In this document: piece by piece, positions 17,866-26,236 of the stretch
Numbering within the stretch: position 1 is the stretch's first letter
How the letters are laid out: each line of letters opens with the position of its first letter
From: Thermoanaerobaculum sp.
GTDB taxonomy: Bacteria; Acidobacteriota; Thermoanaerobaculia; Multivoradales; UBA5704
Direction: 5' to 3'
DNA: 64,000 nucleotides
Assembly (NCBI GenBank): GCA_021154885.1
Contig: JAJKHS010000131.1
Span: 1 to 64,000, forward strand
Notes under the pieces: generated by a model
What the model was told of the DNA's origin: nothing
Seen by the model: only the letters and a program-made list of their open reading frames with translations
The model's database searches: none
Program-made: the position numbers and the translations under genes

Positions 17866-20277
17866 ATGCTCAACCAGCAGTCGATTCGATCGCTCTGGCG
17901 TTCGTCGCGGGTGGGTGTTGGCTCTCTCCTCCTGTTCCTGGGTGTCGCCTGCGCCGGCCCGCCGGCTTCGCCTGCCTCCTCCGCTGCAGCGGGCACGGTG
18001 AGCAGCCTGTTCGACACGCTACGAGCAGGTAACCGGAACGCGCCTCCGGAAATCGAGGAGTTCGTGTCCGGCGGGCGGCAGATTTCGCGGGACGACCCCA
18101 GTTGGCCTACGTTCACCTTTCTCGTGGGCGAGATCAACCGGCAGCGCGGGCACACCGAGCGCGCGCGGGCAGCCTTCAGTGGGCTCGCGTCGTGGGCCGC
18201 TTCAAGCCACCCTACCGGTGGCCCTTACGGCGACACCTGGGGAGGCAGTGGTCTTGCCGCCATCGGGCTCTGGCGCTGGTTGCAAATCCTGGACGAGCAC
18301 GGCCCCGCCGCGTCCGACGAAGTCGATCGCGCGCTCGACGTGGCGGCCAAGCTCCGGGATACACGTCTCTACTGGGGCATGACGCAGAGCGGGGTGCTGC
18401 CCGGCCTTCCGCTCGTGGCGGAAGACGTGGCTGCCCGGCTGGCGCACGTGGCGTGGAAGAACCAGCGGCAGGATCGCGCGCGATCACTCTACCTCGACTT
18501 CTTGGCCATCGATTCCCGCGGCGAGCGCGACGACATCGATCGACAGATTCAGGCGCAGCTTCTGGAACTGGGCTTGGCCACACGCGAGCGCCTGGACCTC
18601 TTCCAAGCTCGACGGCAGCTCGCGCTCGTCAAGACAAAGGCGCAGAAGGATGAGGCGGCCCGAACCCTCAAGAAGCTGTGGGACGACCGGCAGGCACCTA
18701 ACGACGTCCGCGCCGAGGCCGGGTACGAGTGGGCGAACTATGAGCGCCGGCAGGAGAATCCGGAGCTGGTCCGGGTGCTGAGCGACGTCATCACGCTGGC
18801 CGGCAGCGGGCCGGTCGCGGCCAAGGCCCTCTATCGCCGGGGCATGATTCAGGGCGGCGAGAAAATGATCGCCGACATGCTCGAGCTCCAGCGGCGCTTT
18901 CCCAAGAGCCCGCTGGCCGACGAGGCGCGCTTCCAACTGGCCACCGACTATCTCTTCAGATCCGACCTGGACAAGGCCCTTCCCTACTACGAAGAGCTGC
19001 GGGGCCCCAAGGACCCCAACGATCGTCAGGACTCAGCCTACTACCTGCCGGCGTTGGGCCTCGTGGGCCGGGACCGCGATGGTGACCTGGACGCCGCCGA
19101 CCGGCTCCTCGCGGACTACCTGGTGCGCTACCCGACCGGTGCCTTCCGCCTGCAGTCGCTCTTCTGGCGTGGGCGAATCGCCGAGCGGAAAAGCCACCCG
19201 GAGCAGGCGCGACCCTTCTTCCAGCAGGTGATGGACGAAGCCCCATACGATTATTTCGGGCTGCGCGCGCGCTTGCACTTGGACGAAGGTGTCAAGGCCA
19301 TCAGCCAAGACGTGCCCGCAGTCGCTTCCTCCACCCGGGCCGCCCTCAACAAGGCCTATCGCGACAGCCGGGTCGACACCAATCTCGCCGGGCGCTCGCC
19401 GTATCACGTGCGTCTGCGGGCCGCCGCGAGCACAGGACTCTACGCGCGGCTCCTCGCGACGGAATTACTCGGCAAGCGCTTGGACGACATCCCTCTCGAA
19501 GAGCTCGACAAGAGCGGTCTGACGCCAGCCGTCGCGCTGCTGTTGGCCTTGCGGCAGGATGCGCTGGCCGCGAAGGACTCCGATTTGACGGCCGACAACT
19601 GCCTGCGGCTGGCGGGCCTGCTCGGACACCAGCTCCAGGATTGGCCGACCGTCGGTGAGGTCACCAGCGTGCCCGCCGCTGCGCCGCTCGAGCGCCTCAC
19701 AAAGCTGCAAGCGGATCGGCGCTACCTCGCCACCGTCTACCCGGATCCAGCGGACCTGCCCATGTTAAAGCTCAAGGCGTCGCTCGCGGCCGCGGCGTGG
19801 CCGATGCGCGGCTCGACCGACCTGTCGCAAAGCCTGATGTATGCAATGATCCGCCGGGAGAGCAGCTTCGACCCGGGCGCCATCTCCCGGGTGGGTGCGC
19901 TGGGACTCCTCCAGATGATGCCTGAGACCTTCGCGAATCTCGACAAGAAATCGAAGCTGCTGGAGACGAGTGGAGTTAGATCTGACGTCGAGTACTTGCT
20001 CGATCCGCAGCGGAACATTGCGACTTGGGCAGACTGGTGGAGAACCGAGCTCGGCAAGGACGATCTGGCAGTCGCGGTCATGAAGCACAACGCCGGCTCA
20101 ACCAACGTGTCGAAGTGGACCACCACCTACTGGACCCAGATGGGTTCCAAGGACGACCTCGAGTACCGCGTCGAAACCGTCCGGTTTCCCGAGACGAGAG
20201 TCTTCCTTCGCAGGGTCCTCCAAGACACCGCAATCGTCGACGCCGCGGGGTTTGTCGGGGGCGGCTCGACACACTAG
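17866..20277 (+). CDS. Slt-type lytic transglycosylase, lipoprotein
   Basis: An 803-residue periplasmic lipoprotein. The signal peptide ends in a lipobox-like FLGVAC with the lipidated Cys at about residue 29. Residues ~60-600 are helical TPR/superhelix as in soluble lytic transglycosylases. The C-terminal SLT domain has SLMYAMIRRESSFDP (catalytic Glu665), VGALGLLQMMPET and KHNAGS (usually YNAG). It would cleave the MurNAc-GlcNAc bond of peptidoglycan, forming 1,6-anhydro-muropeptides, during wall turnover. The enzyme is about 150 residues longer than E. coli Slt70. The hypothetical gene at 20328 follows after 50 bases. Confidence 0.88.
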   Translation: MLNQQSIRSLWRSSRVGVGSLLLFLGVACAGPPASPASSAAAGTVSSLFDTLRAGNRNAPPEIEEFVSGGRQISRDDPSWPTFTFLVGEINRQRGHTERARAAFSGLASWAASSHPTGGPYGDTWGGSGLAAIGLWRWLQILDEHGPAASDEVDRALDVAAKLRDTRLYWGMTQSGVLPGLPLVAEDVAARLAHVAWKNQRQDRARSLYLDFLAIDSRGERDDIDRQIQAQLLELGLATRERLDLFQARRQLALVKTKAQKDEAARTLKKLWDDRQAPNDVRAEAGYEWANYERRQENPELVRVLSDVITLAGSGPVAAKALYRRGMIQGGEKMIADMLELQRRFPKSPLADEARFQLATDYLFRSDLDKALPYYEELRGPKDPNDRQDSAYYLPALGLVGRDRDGDLDAADRLLADYLVRYPTGAFRLQSLFWRGRIAERKSHPEQARPFFQQVMDEAPYDYFGLRARLHLDEGVKAISQDVPAVASSTRAALNKAYRDSRVDTNLAGRSPYHVRLRAAASTGLYARLLATELLGKRLDDIPLEELDKSGLTPAVALLLALRQDALAAKDSDLTADNCLRLAGLLGHQLQDWPTVGEVTSVPAAAPLERLTKLQADRRYLATVYPDPADLPMLKLKASLAAAAWPMRGSTDLSQSLMYAMIRRESSFDPGAISRVGALGLLQMMPETFANLDKKSKLLETSGVRSDVEYLLDPQRNIATWADWWRTELGKDDLAVAVMKHNAGSTNVSKWTTTYWTQMGSKDDLEYRVETVRFPETRVFLRRVLQDTAIVDAAGFVGGGSTH

Positions 20278-20279
20278 CA

Positions 20280-20312
20280 GCGAACGAGACCGCCGCGGCT
20301 CACCTCGTTCGC
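20280..20312. promoter_or_regulatory. 9-bp inverted repeat before a hypothetical gene
   Basis: GCGAACGAG (20280-20288) and CTCGTTCGC (20304-20312) are perfect complements separated by 15 bases, just after the transglycosylase stop and 16 bases before ATG 20328. It could be a weak terminator/attenuator or an operator. Confidence 0.4.
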
Positions 20313-20327
20313 AGTGGGAGAGAGACA

Positions 20328-21029
20328 ATGACCGACGACCCGAAGCCTTCTTCCGGCACCCCTGACGAGATCACCGGCAGGGTCGACAAGATCAACCGCA
20401 GAGTCGGCAAGATCGTCGCCTTGTGCGTCACGATCGTCGGCGCGGTAATCACCCTCACGGGCTTGGTAAAGACATCCTTCGACGGGTTCAGACATTCCCC
20501 GGAAGACTGGACGAAATGCTTCCATGCCCAGCTCATCTGTCCGGGCGCCGTGCCCCTGAGGCAATGGGAATCGCTGGATTTGGAGTTGCACTTGGCCGGG
20601 AACAATGACTGCAAGGCCACGCCTATCGTCTACGTGGCCTTCACACTGGAAGCAGGGGAAAACAAGATCAGAATCGATCCGACCTGCAGCCTGAAGGATT
20701 CGTCGTGCTGGGAGCAGAGGACGCTGGCGAGCGGACCCTTCGACTGGAAAGTGCGCCCTCCCAAACTGATCCCCCTCAGTGACCGGTTGGGCCATCGGGT
20801 CACTGTCTACATCAACTCGTTCGTCTACACCGTCGAGACCAAGACCCAGATCCGCGCCGATGCGGCGAGGTTCTCGCTCGAGGACGACCCGCCCCCTGTG
20901 AACGCCGGGATTCTCGGTGAGGCGCTGCTTCAATCCGCGTCCACAGATGTGAAGCCGCGGCAGACATCTGCCATCACGCCGTGGCTCCAGGCGTCATCTC
21001 GATGCGCGTTTCTTACTGCGTCCAGGTGA
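20328..21029 (+). CDS. hypothetical membrane-anchored protein
   Basis: A 233-residue protein. The start at 20328 has GGGAG at 20316-20320. A charged N-terminus (about 25 residues, with DKINRRVGK) precedes one membrane helix (VALCVTIVGAVITLTGL). The rest is a probable extracytoplasmic beta domain with five cysteines (CFHAQLIC, CKAT, CSLKDSSC). I recognise no family. The last 17 bases overlap the end of the convergent small gene at 21013. The C-terminal tail after about residue 205 is low-complexity and may have been extended by a frameshift. Confidence 0.55.
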   Translation: MTDDPKPSSGTPDEITGRVDKINRRVGKIVALCVTIVGAVITLTGLVKTSFDGFRHSPEDWTKCFHAQLICPGAVPLRQWESLDLELHLAGNNDCKATPIVYVAFTLEAGENKIRIDPTCSLKDSSCWEQRTLASGPFDWKVRPPKLIPLSDRLGHRVTVYINSFVYTVETKTQIRADAARFSLEDDPPPVNAGILGEALLQSASTDVKPRQTSAITPWLQASSRCAFLTASR

Positions 21030-21207
21030 AGGGTATGTCAGAAGTGATCGCTGCGGGATCAGGGAAAGCCTCGGCAATGTCCGATTCCAAGACGACAATA
21101 TTCGAGCCTTCTTTCAGCAGCCTCTTGTAGTATCGACCCCTCTCTCCTTTGGAGAAGTCAAAGTCGTACTCAGCCCGAAGGTCATCGTCTTCAGCGAGGA
21201 GTTTCAT
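21013..21207 (-). CDS. small antitoxin-like protein
   Basis: A 64-residue acidic protein with the core EYDFDFSKGERGRYY and a later VVLESDIAEAFPD. This matches a common family of short proteins (EYDFSKGxRGK...) often found as solitary antitoxin-like or regulatory proteins. No toxin gene is adjacent: the neighbours are a hypothetical gene and gene fragments. It is probably an orphan. Its 3' end overlaps the convergent gene by 17 bases. The function is inferred from family resemblance only. Confidence 0.6.
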   Translation of the reverse strand: MKLLAEDDDLRAEYDFDFSKGERGRYYKRLLKEGSNIVVLESDIAEAFPDPAAITSDIPFTWTQ

Positions 21208-21286
21208 CGACCTATTATAGGGCCGATCAACACCCCTCGGCTTTCCCGGGCGGGAACCGCCAGACAGCGCTCAGATCCAAGCGGCC

Positions 21287-21413
21287 CCAGTCACTTCCCC
21301 GGCACTTCCCCGGTGACTTCCGGGGTGACTTCCGGGGGAGGAGTTGTCCTTCTCGCGGTCGAAGTCTTGCCAGGCCAGACCATCTCGGTTTTGGTGACGT
21401 CGATCGTTTGCCA
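21287..21413 (-). repeat. 12-bp ACTTCCGGGGTG repeats and downstream tail of the AlbA-like gene
   Basis: Four ACTTCC(C/G)CGG units here duplicate the repeat that encodes (PEVT)n inside the neighbouring gene (21637-21710). On the minus strand a short frame begins at 21414 with its ATG sharing one base with the upstream TGA, and reads MANDRRHQNRDGLAWQDFD before running into the repeats in a shifted frame. This looks like a decayed second PEVT linker rather than a working gene. Confidence 0.45.
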
Positions 21414-22229
21414 TCAATTCTGGTCCTCTCGATGCTTCTTCAAGATTTCTTGTCCACGCGGAGTGATCCGGTAGCGCTGCTTGGAGCTACGCGGCTTGTC
21501 GGGGAGAGTCATTTCGATCAAGCCTGCGTTGAGGGCTGGGAGTAGATAAGCCTTGCGGAAATGTTCCTCGTCTTTGAGGCCGAGGGACGCCTGCAGGGCT
21601 CGCCGGTCGAGCTCGCCCTTGAGTGCCGTCAGCAAGGTGACTTCCCCGGTGACTTCCGGGGTAACTTCCGGGGTGACTTCCGGGGTAACTTCCGGGGTAG
21701 CTTCCTCCGGTCGAGTCGCAAGCTGGGCCCTGACCTCAGGGTTCGGGAAAAAGACGGCTGTGAAGAAGCCGTCCTCGGTGAAGGACGGCTCTGGGCAGCC
21801 CTGCTCGCGGGCTGTGTCCCGCATCCGATTGATGCCGGTTCCCGCCTTCTCGATGAAAGAGATATGGTGAAGCAGATCGGCGATGAGGGAGTTGCGCCGC
21901 ACGCTCTTGTGGCCGAGATCGGCAGGCCGCATTCCCTTGGGTAGACCGCCCGGGCTGCTGACCTCGATGCGGTCGGCGTAGATCTCCACGAAGACGTTGG
22001 CGCCCTCGTTGAACCAGTCCCGGTGCATTACGGCGTTGGTGATCGCCTCGCGCAGTGCGGCGACGGGGTACTCAGGGATCTCGTCGCGTTGCAGGCGTTC
22101 GATCCGATAGGCGGTGCGCGTGTTGCGCTCGATGAAGCGCAGGCTCTCCTCGACGTCGGCGACCACGCCGCCCGCGAAGTCCTTGCGGTCGCCTTCCTGG
22201 AGCAGGATTTCGAGATCGGACTGCTTCAT
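21414..22229 (-). pseudogene. AlbA_2/HATPase_c_4 family protein with internal deletion
   Basis: A 271-residue frame. The family (schlafen-AlbA_2 N-terminus plus COG2865-type ATP-binding region) is normally 450-550 residues. Here the first 14 residues (MKQSDLEILLQEGD) look like a normal start, then jump straight to RKDFAGGVVADVEESLRFI, omitting the AlbA_2 nucleic-acid domain. The ATP-binding part is good (EYPVAALREAITNAVMHRD, RIEVSSPGGLPKG, EKAGTGINRM). A (PEVT)4GEVT linker and a winged-helix-like C-terminus follow. A GGGAGGGAG site precedes the ATG, which overlaps the stop of the gene at 22226. It may still be translated as a shortened protein. Confidence 0.6.
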
Positions 22230-22435
22230 CGCTCCCTCCCGTCGAGAGCATATCCTTCTGGTCGTTCGGCGGCTCGGAGGCGGTCAGCTTCGTCGACGGC
22301 CGGAGATCGTGGGATGATGCCGAGGGTCCGGCCGGCGCGGTTCGGGCCGACCGCCGCGGCCAGCTCCGGATTGCCGTGGTCCGGATCGCCGGAGCCGATC
22401 ACGGCTACAATGGGGAGACGGCTGACGTGGTTCAT
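22226..22435 (-). pseudogene. TIGR00725/SLOG-type protein with internal deletion
   Basis: A 69-residue frame. The first 30 residues (SRLPIVAVIGSGDPDHG) match the start of TIGR00725 (lysine-decarboxylase-like, SLOG) proteins, and GRTLGIIP followed by RPEGY matches a later part of the family. The Rossmann core with the GGGGGVM motif in between is missing, so about 80 residues have been lost in frame. The stop overlaps the ATG of the next damaged gene (ATGA). No ribosome-binding site is obvious. Confidence 0.55.
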
Positions 22436-22518
22436 AGAGCTGAGATCTTAGCGGGTCGACGGCCGGCAGAGCCGAAGGGTTGGCCCTGTCCGGTTTCGGG
22501 ATTCGAGTCGCCCGCTCC

Positions 22519-22541
22519 GCGAATCGAGTCATCCGATTCGC
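22519..22541. promoter_or_regulatory. 8-bp inverted repeat upstream of pncB
   Basis: GCGAATCG (22519-22526) and CGATTCGC (22534-22541) flank 7 bases, about 130 bases before the pncB start. It could be an operator. I do not recognise a known regulator site. Confidence 0.35.
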
Positions 22542-22670
22542 GGGGCGAGTCCCCTGCTCCGCGCATCCGGAGACCGCAAAGCCGGGGCGGCTCGCTCGCC
22601 CCGAGTGGGCGCGACCTGCTCCGGGAAATCGGCGCCGTTCATCGTGGGGCAGTTTTCAGAGGAGGCCGAT

Positions 22671-24179
22671 TTGAGCGTTCTCGACCGCGTCTACAAGGAC
22701 TCGCTGTCGCTCGTCAACGACCTCTATCAGCTCACCATGGCCTATGCCCATTGGAAGGAGGGCACGGCGGCGAAGGAGGCGGCGTTTCACCTCTCTTTCC
22801 GCAAGGACCCCTTCGGCGGCGGCTTCGCCGTGGCCTGCGGTCTCGCTCTCGCCGTGGAGTACGTCGAGAACCTCCACTTCCGCGAGGACGACGTCGAATA
22901 CCTGGGGAGCCTGGAGGGCAACGACGGCGCGCCCCTCTTCGAGCGAGGCTTCCTCGATCATCTGCGCGAGCTCTCCTTCTGCTGCGATCTCGACGCCATC
23001 CCCGAGGGGACGGTGGTCTTCGCCCAGGAGCCGCTGCTGCGGGTGACCGGTCCCATCCTGGTGGCCCAGCTCCTGGAGACGCCGCTGCTCAACCTGATCA
23101 ACTTCCAGACGCTGGTCGCCACCAAGGCGGCGCGGATGCGGCTGTCGGCCGGGGACGATCCGATCGTCGAGTTCGGGTTGCGCCGCGCCCAGGGAATCGA
23201 CGGCGGCCTCGCCGCCTCCCGGGCGGCCTATGCCGGCGGCTGCGATGGCACCTCGAACCTGCTGGCGGGCAAGGTGCTCGGCATTCCGGTGAAGGGCACC
23301 CATGCCCATTCGTGGGTGCTCGCCTTCGACTCCGAGCCGGAGGCGTTCGAAGCGTACGCCCGGGCCATGCCCAACAACTGCGTCTTCCTGGTGGACACTT
23401 TCGATTCGCTGGAGGGCGTGCGCCACGCCGTGGAGGTGGGCCGGCGGCTGCGCGCCCAGGGGCACGAGATGATCGGCATCCGGCTCGACTCGGGGGACCT
23501 GGCTTATCTGAGCCGCGAGGCGCGGAGGATCCTCGACGAGGCCGGCTTCCCCGACGCCTCGATCCTGGCCAGCAACGAGTTGGACGAGACGATCATCTCC
23601 AGCCTGAAGCACGAGCAGGGAGCGGAGATCGGCGTCTGGGGCGTGGGCACGCGGCTGGTGGTCGCGCACGGCGATCCGGCACTGGGCGGCGTCTACAAGC
23701 TGTCGGCGGTGCGCGATCCCGGCGGCCCCTGGGAGTACAAGGTGAAGCTCTCGGAGCAGGCGGTGAAGACGACCAACCCGGGCCTGCAGCAGGTGCGGCG
23801 CTACACGCATCACGGCGAGCTGATCGGCGATCTGATCTGGGACGAGCCGAGCGGGCTGCCGGAGTCGCCCGTCATGGTCGATCCCCTGGACATGACGCGG
23901 CGCAAGGTGATCCCGCCCGATGCCAAGGGTGAGGACCTGCTGGTGCCGGTGTTTCGCCAGGGACGGCGGGTCTACGAGCCGCCGGGCCTTGAGGAGATCC
24001 GCCGGCGGGTGGGGGAGCAGCTCGCCCGCTTCCACGGCGGTGTGAAGCGTTTCGTCAATCCTCACCGCTATCCGGTGGGCCTGGAGCTGGGATATTTCGA
24101 CCTGAAGACGCGGCTGATCCTGGAGGCGCGGGGGGTGGCCCCGCACCGGCCCGGCGCCCCTCTCCCGGCGCGCTCTTAG
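22671..24179 (+). CDS. pncB: nicotinate phosphoribosyltransferase
   Basis: A 502-residue NAD-salvage enzyme (EC 6.3.4.21) that makes nicotinate mononucleotide from nicotinate and PRPP with ATP hydrolysis. I choose the TTG start at 22671, because AGAGGAGG ends 5 bases before it and LVNDLYQLTM then lies at the expected distance. Family motifs are present: EFGLRRAQG, GTHAHSWV (region of the phosphorylated His), FLVDTFDS, IRLDSGDL, SNELDE, WGVGTRLV, GGVYKLSA and KTTNPGLQQVRR. The 3' end overlaps the convergent pseudopilin gene by 4 bases. It is a monocistronic housekeeping gene here. Confidence 0.92.
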   Translation: MSVLDRVYKDSLSLVNDLYQLTMAYAHWKEGTAAKEAAFHLSFRKDPFGGGFAVACGLALAVEYVENLHFREDDVEYLGSLEGNDGAPLFERGFLDHLRELSFCCDLDAIPEGTVVFAQEPLLRVTGPILVAQLLETPLLNLINFQTLVATKAARMRLSAGDDPIVEFGLRRAQGIDGGLAASRAAYAGGCDGTSNLLAGKVLGIPVKGTHAHSWVLAFDSEPEAFEAYARAMPNNCVFLVDTFDSLEGVRHAVEVGRRLRAQGHEMIGIRLDSGDLAYLSREARRILDEAGFPDASILASNELDETIISSLKHEQGAEIGVWGVGTRLVVAHGDPALGGVYKLSAVRDPGGPWEYKVKLSEQAVKTTNPGLQQVRRYTHHGELIGDLIWDEPSGLPESPVMVDPLDMTRRKVIPPDAKGEDLLVPVFRQGRRVYEPPGLEEIRRRVGEQLARFHGGVKRFVNPHRYPVGLELGYFDLKTRLILEARGVAPHRPGAPLPARS

Positions 24180-24808
24180 TGCTTCTGGGGCCAGCGGACG
24201 AAAAAGCCGTCGGCCCAGACGAGGTCCTGGTCGTAATCGGTGGGATCGCAGCCTTCGACCGTGTAGACATCGGAGGAGTAGCGGCCGTCCCGCCCCGGGC
24301 TGCGGATGCTCATGACGGTCTTGCCCATGAGGTTGTCGGTGTTGAGCCGCACTTCGTAGGGGCTGCCCCAGCCATCGACCTCCGGGATCACCTCGATGTA
24401 CTTGGGGATGAGGTAGTCCTCGAGGTCCTGGAGGGAGATCAGGGGAGAGCTCTCGACGTCGAAGGTCTTCTCCGGCTTGGCGCCCTCCTTGGGCGGCTGC
24501 CCGGCGGTGGGGACGCGGTGAGTCTTCGATCCGGCCGGGGGAGCGCCCTGGGCCTGCTGTCCGGCCGTGGTATTGACCTGGTCGGTGAGCCAACTGTAGA
24601 GGGCCGTGCCGAGGTTGCGCATGTCGGCCACGGTCTGCTTCTGCTTCTCGGCGTCGCTCTTCTCCCGCGGCGCGGCTGCAGCCCCGACTGTGCGGGCGGC
24701 GCCGGCGGGCTGGCCGGGGGGAGCCGTCGCGCCGGCCGGAAAGCCGGGTCCTGGCAGCAGCAGGGCCAGGGAGAGCAGCGACAGGCGAAGCAGGTTGGAC
24801 CGAATCAT
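24176..24808 (-). CDS. pseudopilin (GspG-like) C-terminal-domain protein
   Basis: A 210-residue protein. The start at 24808 gives a normal signal peptide (LLRLSLLSLALLLPGPGF) instead of a type IV prepilin leader. A Pro/Ala/Gln linker is followed by KQTVADMRNLGTALYSWL, which resembles the pseudopilin N-terminal helix without its hydrophobic half. The C-terminal part (DGWGSPYEVRLN, SIRSPGRDGRYSSDVY, DYDQDLVWADGFFVRWPQ) is the type II secretion GspG-type beta domain. It is probably a soluble or lipid-free periplasmic relative, not a pilus subunit. No other secretion genes are nearby. The Shine-Dalgarno is not evident. Confidence 0.7.
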   Translation of the reverse strand: MIRSNLLRLSLLSLALLLPGPGFPAGATAPPGQPAGAARTVGAAAAPREKSDAEKQKQTVADMRNLGTALYSWLTDQVNTTAGQQAQGAPPAGSKTHRVPTAGQPPKEGAKPEKTFDVESSPLISLQDLEDYLIPKYIEVIPEVDGWGSPYEVRLNTDNLMGKTVMSIRSPGRDGRYSSDVYTVEGCDPTDYDQDLVWADGFFVRWPQKH

Positions 24809-25373
24809 GAGGAATGGGAAGAATGGAACAAACCGGCCCCCGGAATCGCCGCGGGCGCGGCGACCGGTCCAGGCCACGAGAACGAGGCCCGGACCGGCCC
24901 GGGGACCGGTACGGCCGCGCGAGTTGGCTGCGCGGCGTCTACAGGATCGTGCGGCGGAGCCTGCGGGAATGCTCTCCGCGAGGTCCGCACGCGGGCGGGA
25001 TGGCCGTCTCCGGTCCCAGGGTCCTGGCGAGCCGCGCCGGCCGACGCCACGTCCTTCCGGATCGGAAGGAGGAGAGCGCCAGATCTACGAGATCTATAGG
25101 CCGCGGTGGAGGCGCGAGGGCCTGGAGAGATGACCATGAAGCGATACTACTCCTCGCCGGGAGGAGGTGCAAATGGGGGAGTGCGAAGGGGGATTGCTGT
25201 TAGGGGTGGACTCTACGCTCCACGACTGGTGCTGGTGCGAAAGCGCAGCCTACAAAGCTGTAAACTGCCAGCCAAGTCCCCCCTCTCCCCCCGGGAGAGG
25301 GGCCGGGGGTGAGGCTTCGAAGCGCCTGCGCCTTCCTCCGGGTAGAGGCGTCTGGAGCTCCTCAATCGCGGCC
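24809..25373. other. 565-bp region without a supported gene; contains a REP-like palindrome
   Basis: Open frames exist but none has a convincing start or family. At 25280-25302 there is a near-palindrome CCCCTCTCCCCCCGGGAGAGGGG with flanking CCGGGGGTGAGG. This is a type of interspersed REP-like element, and a related one lies inside addB at 58306-58470. Confidence 0.5.
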
Positions 25374-25733
25374 CTACCGCACCTCCGCGAGGGCTCCCGC
25401 CATCTGGTGGCACGACTCGGCGCAGCGGCGGCAGGTCTGGGCGCAGTAGCGCATCGCCTCGTCGTCTCCCAGACGCTCGCAATCTTCCGCGCAAGAGTCG
25501 CAGACCTCGGCACAGGCGCCGCAGGTGGCGGCGTGGAGATCCGAGCCGCGGACCATGAAGTTGGCGCTGGTGTCGCAGATCTCCGCGCAGTCGAGGAGCA
25601 GCACGATATGGGCCGCCTCAGCGTGCCGGCCTCCTTTGCCCAGGCAGTGGGGGACGGTGTGCAGACAGACGTCGTGGCACTCGCGGCAGAGGGTGATACA
25701 GCGCTGAAGGTCTTTGGTGAGGTTCTGGAGCAT
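25374..25733 (-). CDS. four-helix Cys-rich copper-storage-like protein (Csp/DUF326)
   Basis: A 119-residue protein with 17 cysteines in helical spacings (CITLCRECHDVCLH, CAEICDT, CGACAEVCDSCAEDC, CAQTCRRCAESCHQM). This is the pattern of the Csp family, in which cysteines line the core of a four-helix bundle and bind many Cu(I) ions. AAGGAGG lies 6 bases before the ATG. No signal peptide is present, so it is the cytosolic Csp3-like type rather than Csp1. The role would be copper storage or detoxification. No copper exporter is adjacent. Confidence 0.85.
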   Translation of the reverse strand: MLQNLTKDLQRCITLCRECHDVCLHTVPHCLGKGGRHAEAAHIVLLLDCAEICDTSANFMVRGSDLHAATCGACAEVCDSCAEDCERLGDDEAMRYCAQTCRRCAESCHQMAGALAEVR

Positions 25734-25862
25734 GGCTGGCCTCCTTGTGAGAATGTAGAAAAAGGCTGCAAGCCGCAGGCCACGGAGAGGGCCCGATGAC
25801 CTTCGAGCCTGCGGTAAGATGCAGCGGGTCCATCCTCAACTTCAGACCCGGAGGTCTCTATC

Positions 25863-26063
25863 ATGCGTAAGCTCTGTACCTGTCTCGTGCTCCTCGCCCT
25901 CACCGCCCTCGCCTCCGCGCCGCGGGCGGGCGCGGCCTTCTGCGCATCGTACACGTATAAATGCTCGTGCTCGGGCGCGCCGCTGAAGTGCTGCATCATC
26001 AATGGCCAGGAGGTCTGCCAGCCCACGAGCGACATCCAGTGCACCCAGGTCTACAACTGCTGA
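25863..26063 (+). CDS. small secreted Cys-rich protein
   Basis: A 66-residue protein with a clean signal peptide (MRKLCTCLVLLALTALASA, cleavage near AGA-AF) and GGAGGT 6 bases before the ATG. The mature ~41 residues contain 8 cysteines (FC, KCSCSG, KCC, VC, QC, NC), suggesting a compact disulfide-bonded peptide. I know no family. Its composition recalls defensin-like or knottin-like toxins, but this is speculation. It stands alone between the Csp-like gene and the beta-helix gene. Confidence 0.7.
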   Translation: MRKLCTCLVLLALTALASAPRAGAAFCASYTYKCSCSGAPLKCCIINGQEVCQPTSDIQCTQVYNC

Positions 26064-26150
26064 TCCCCGCCGGCTGACCGGGTCCCGCCGGAGGTGGCGG
26101 GGCGGCTGTCTTGCGGTCTGGACGCCGCCTCGCCCCCGGACACTCCAGTA

Positions 26151-26159
26151 TGCTAAAAT
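26151..26159 (+). promoter_or_regulatory. extended -10 promoter element
   Basis: TGCTAAAAT (TGn plus TAAAAT) lies about 78 bases before the start of the beta-helix gene at 26237. The -35 region is not conserved, as is usual for extended -10 promoters. Confidence 0.45.
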
Positions 26160-26236
26160 CTCAATAGAACAAAGTCCCTCGCCTGTCGTGCCGCCCCAAG
26201 GTGGTCGTACTTGGGGGAATGGAGAAGGAGTCTTCG

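Noticed and set aside
24809-25203. Short open frames (Arg/Gly-rich) between the pseudopilin and Csp-like genes
   Set aside because: No ribosome-binding site, no family pattern, and all frames are open owing to high GC.
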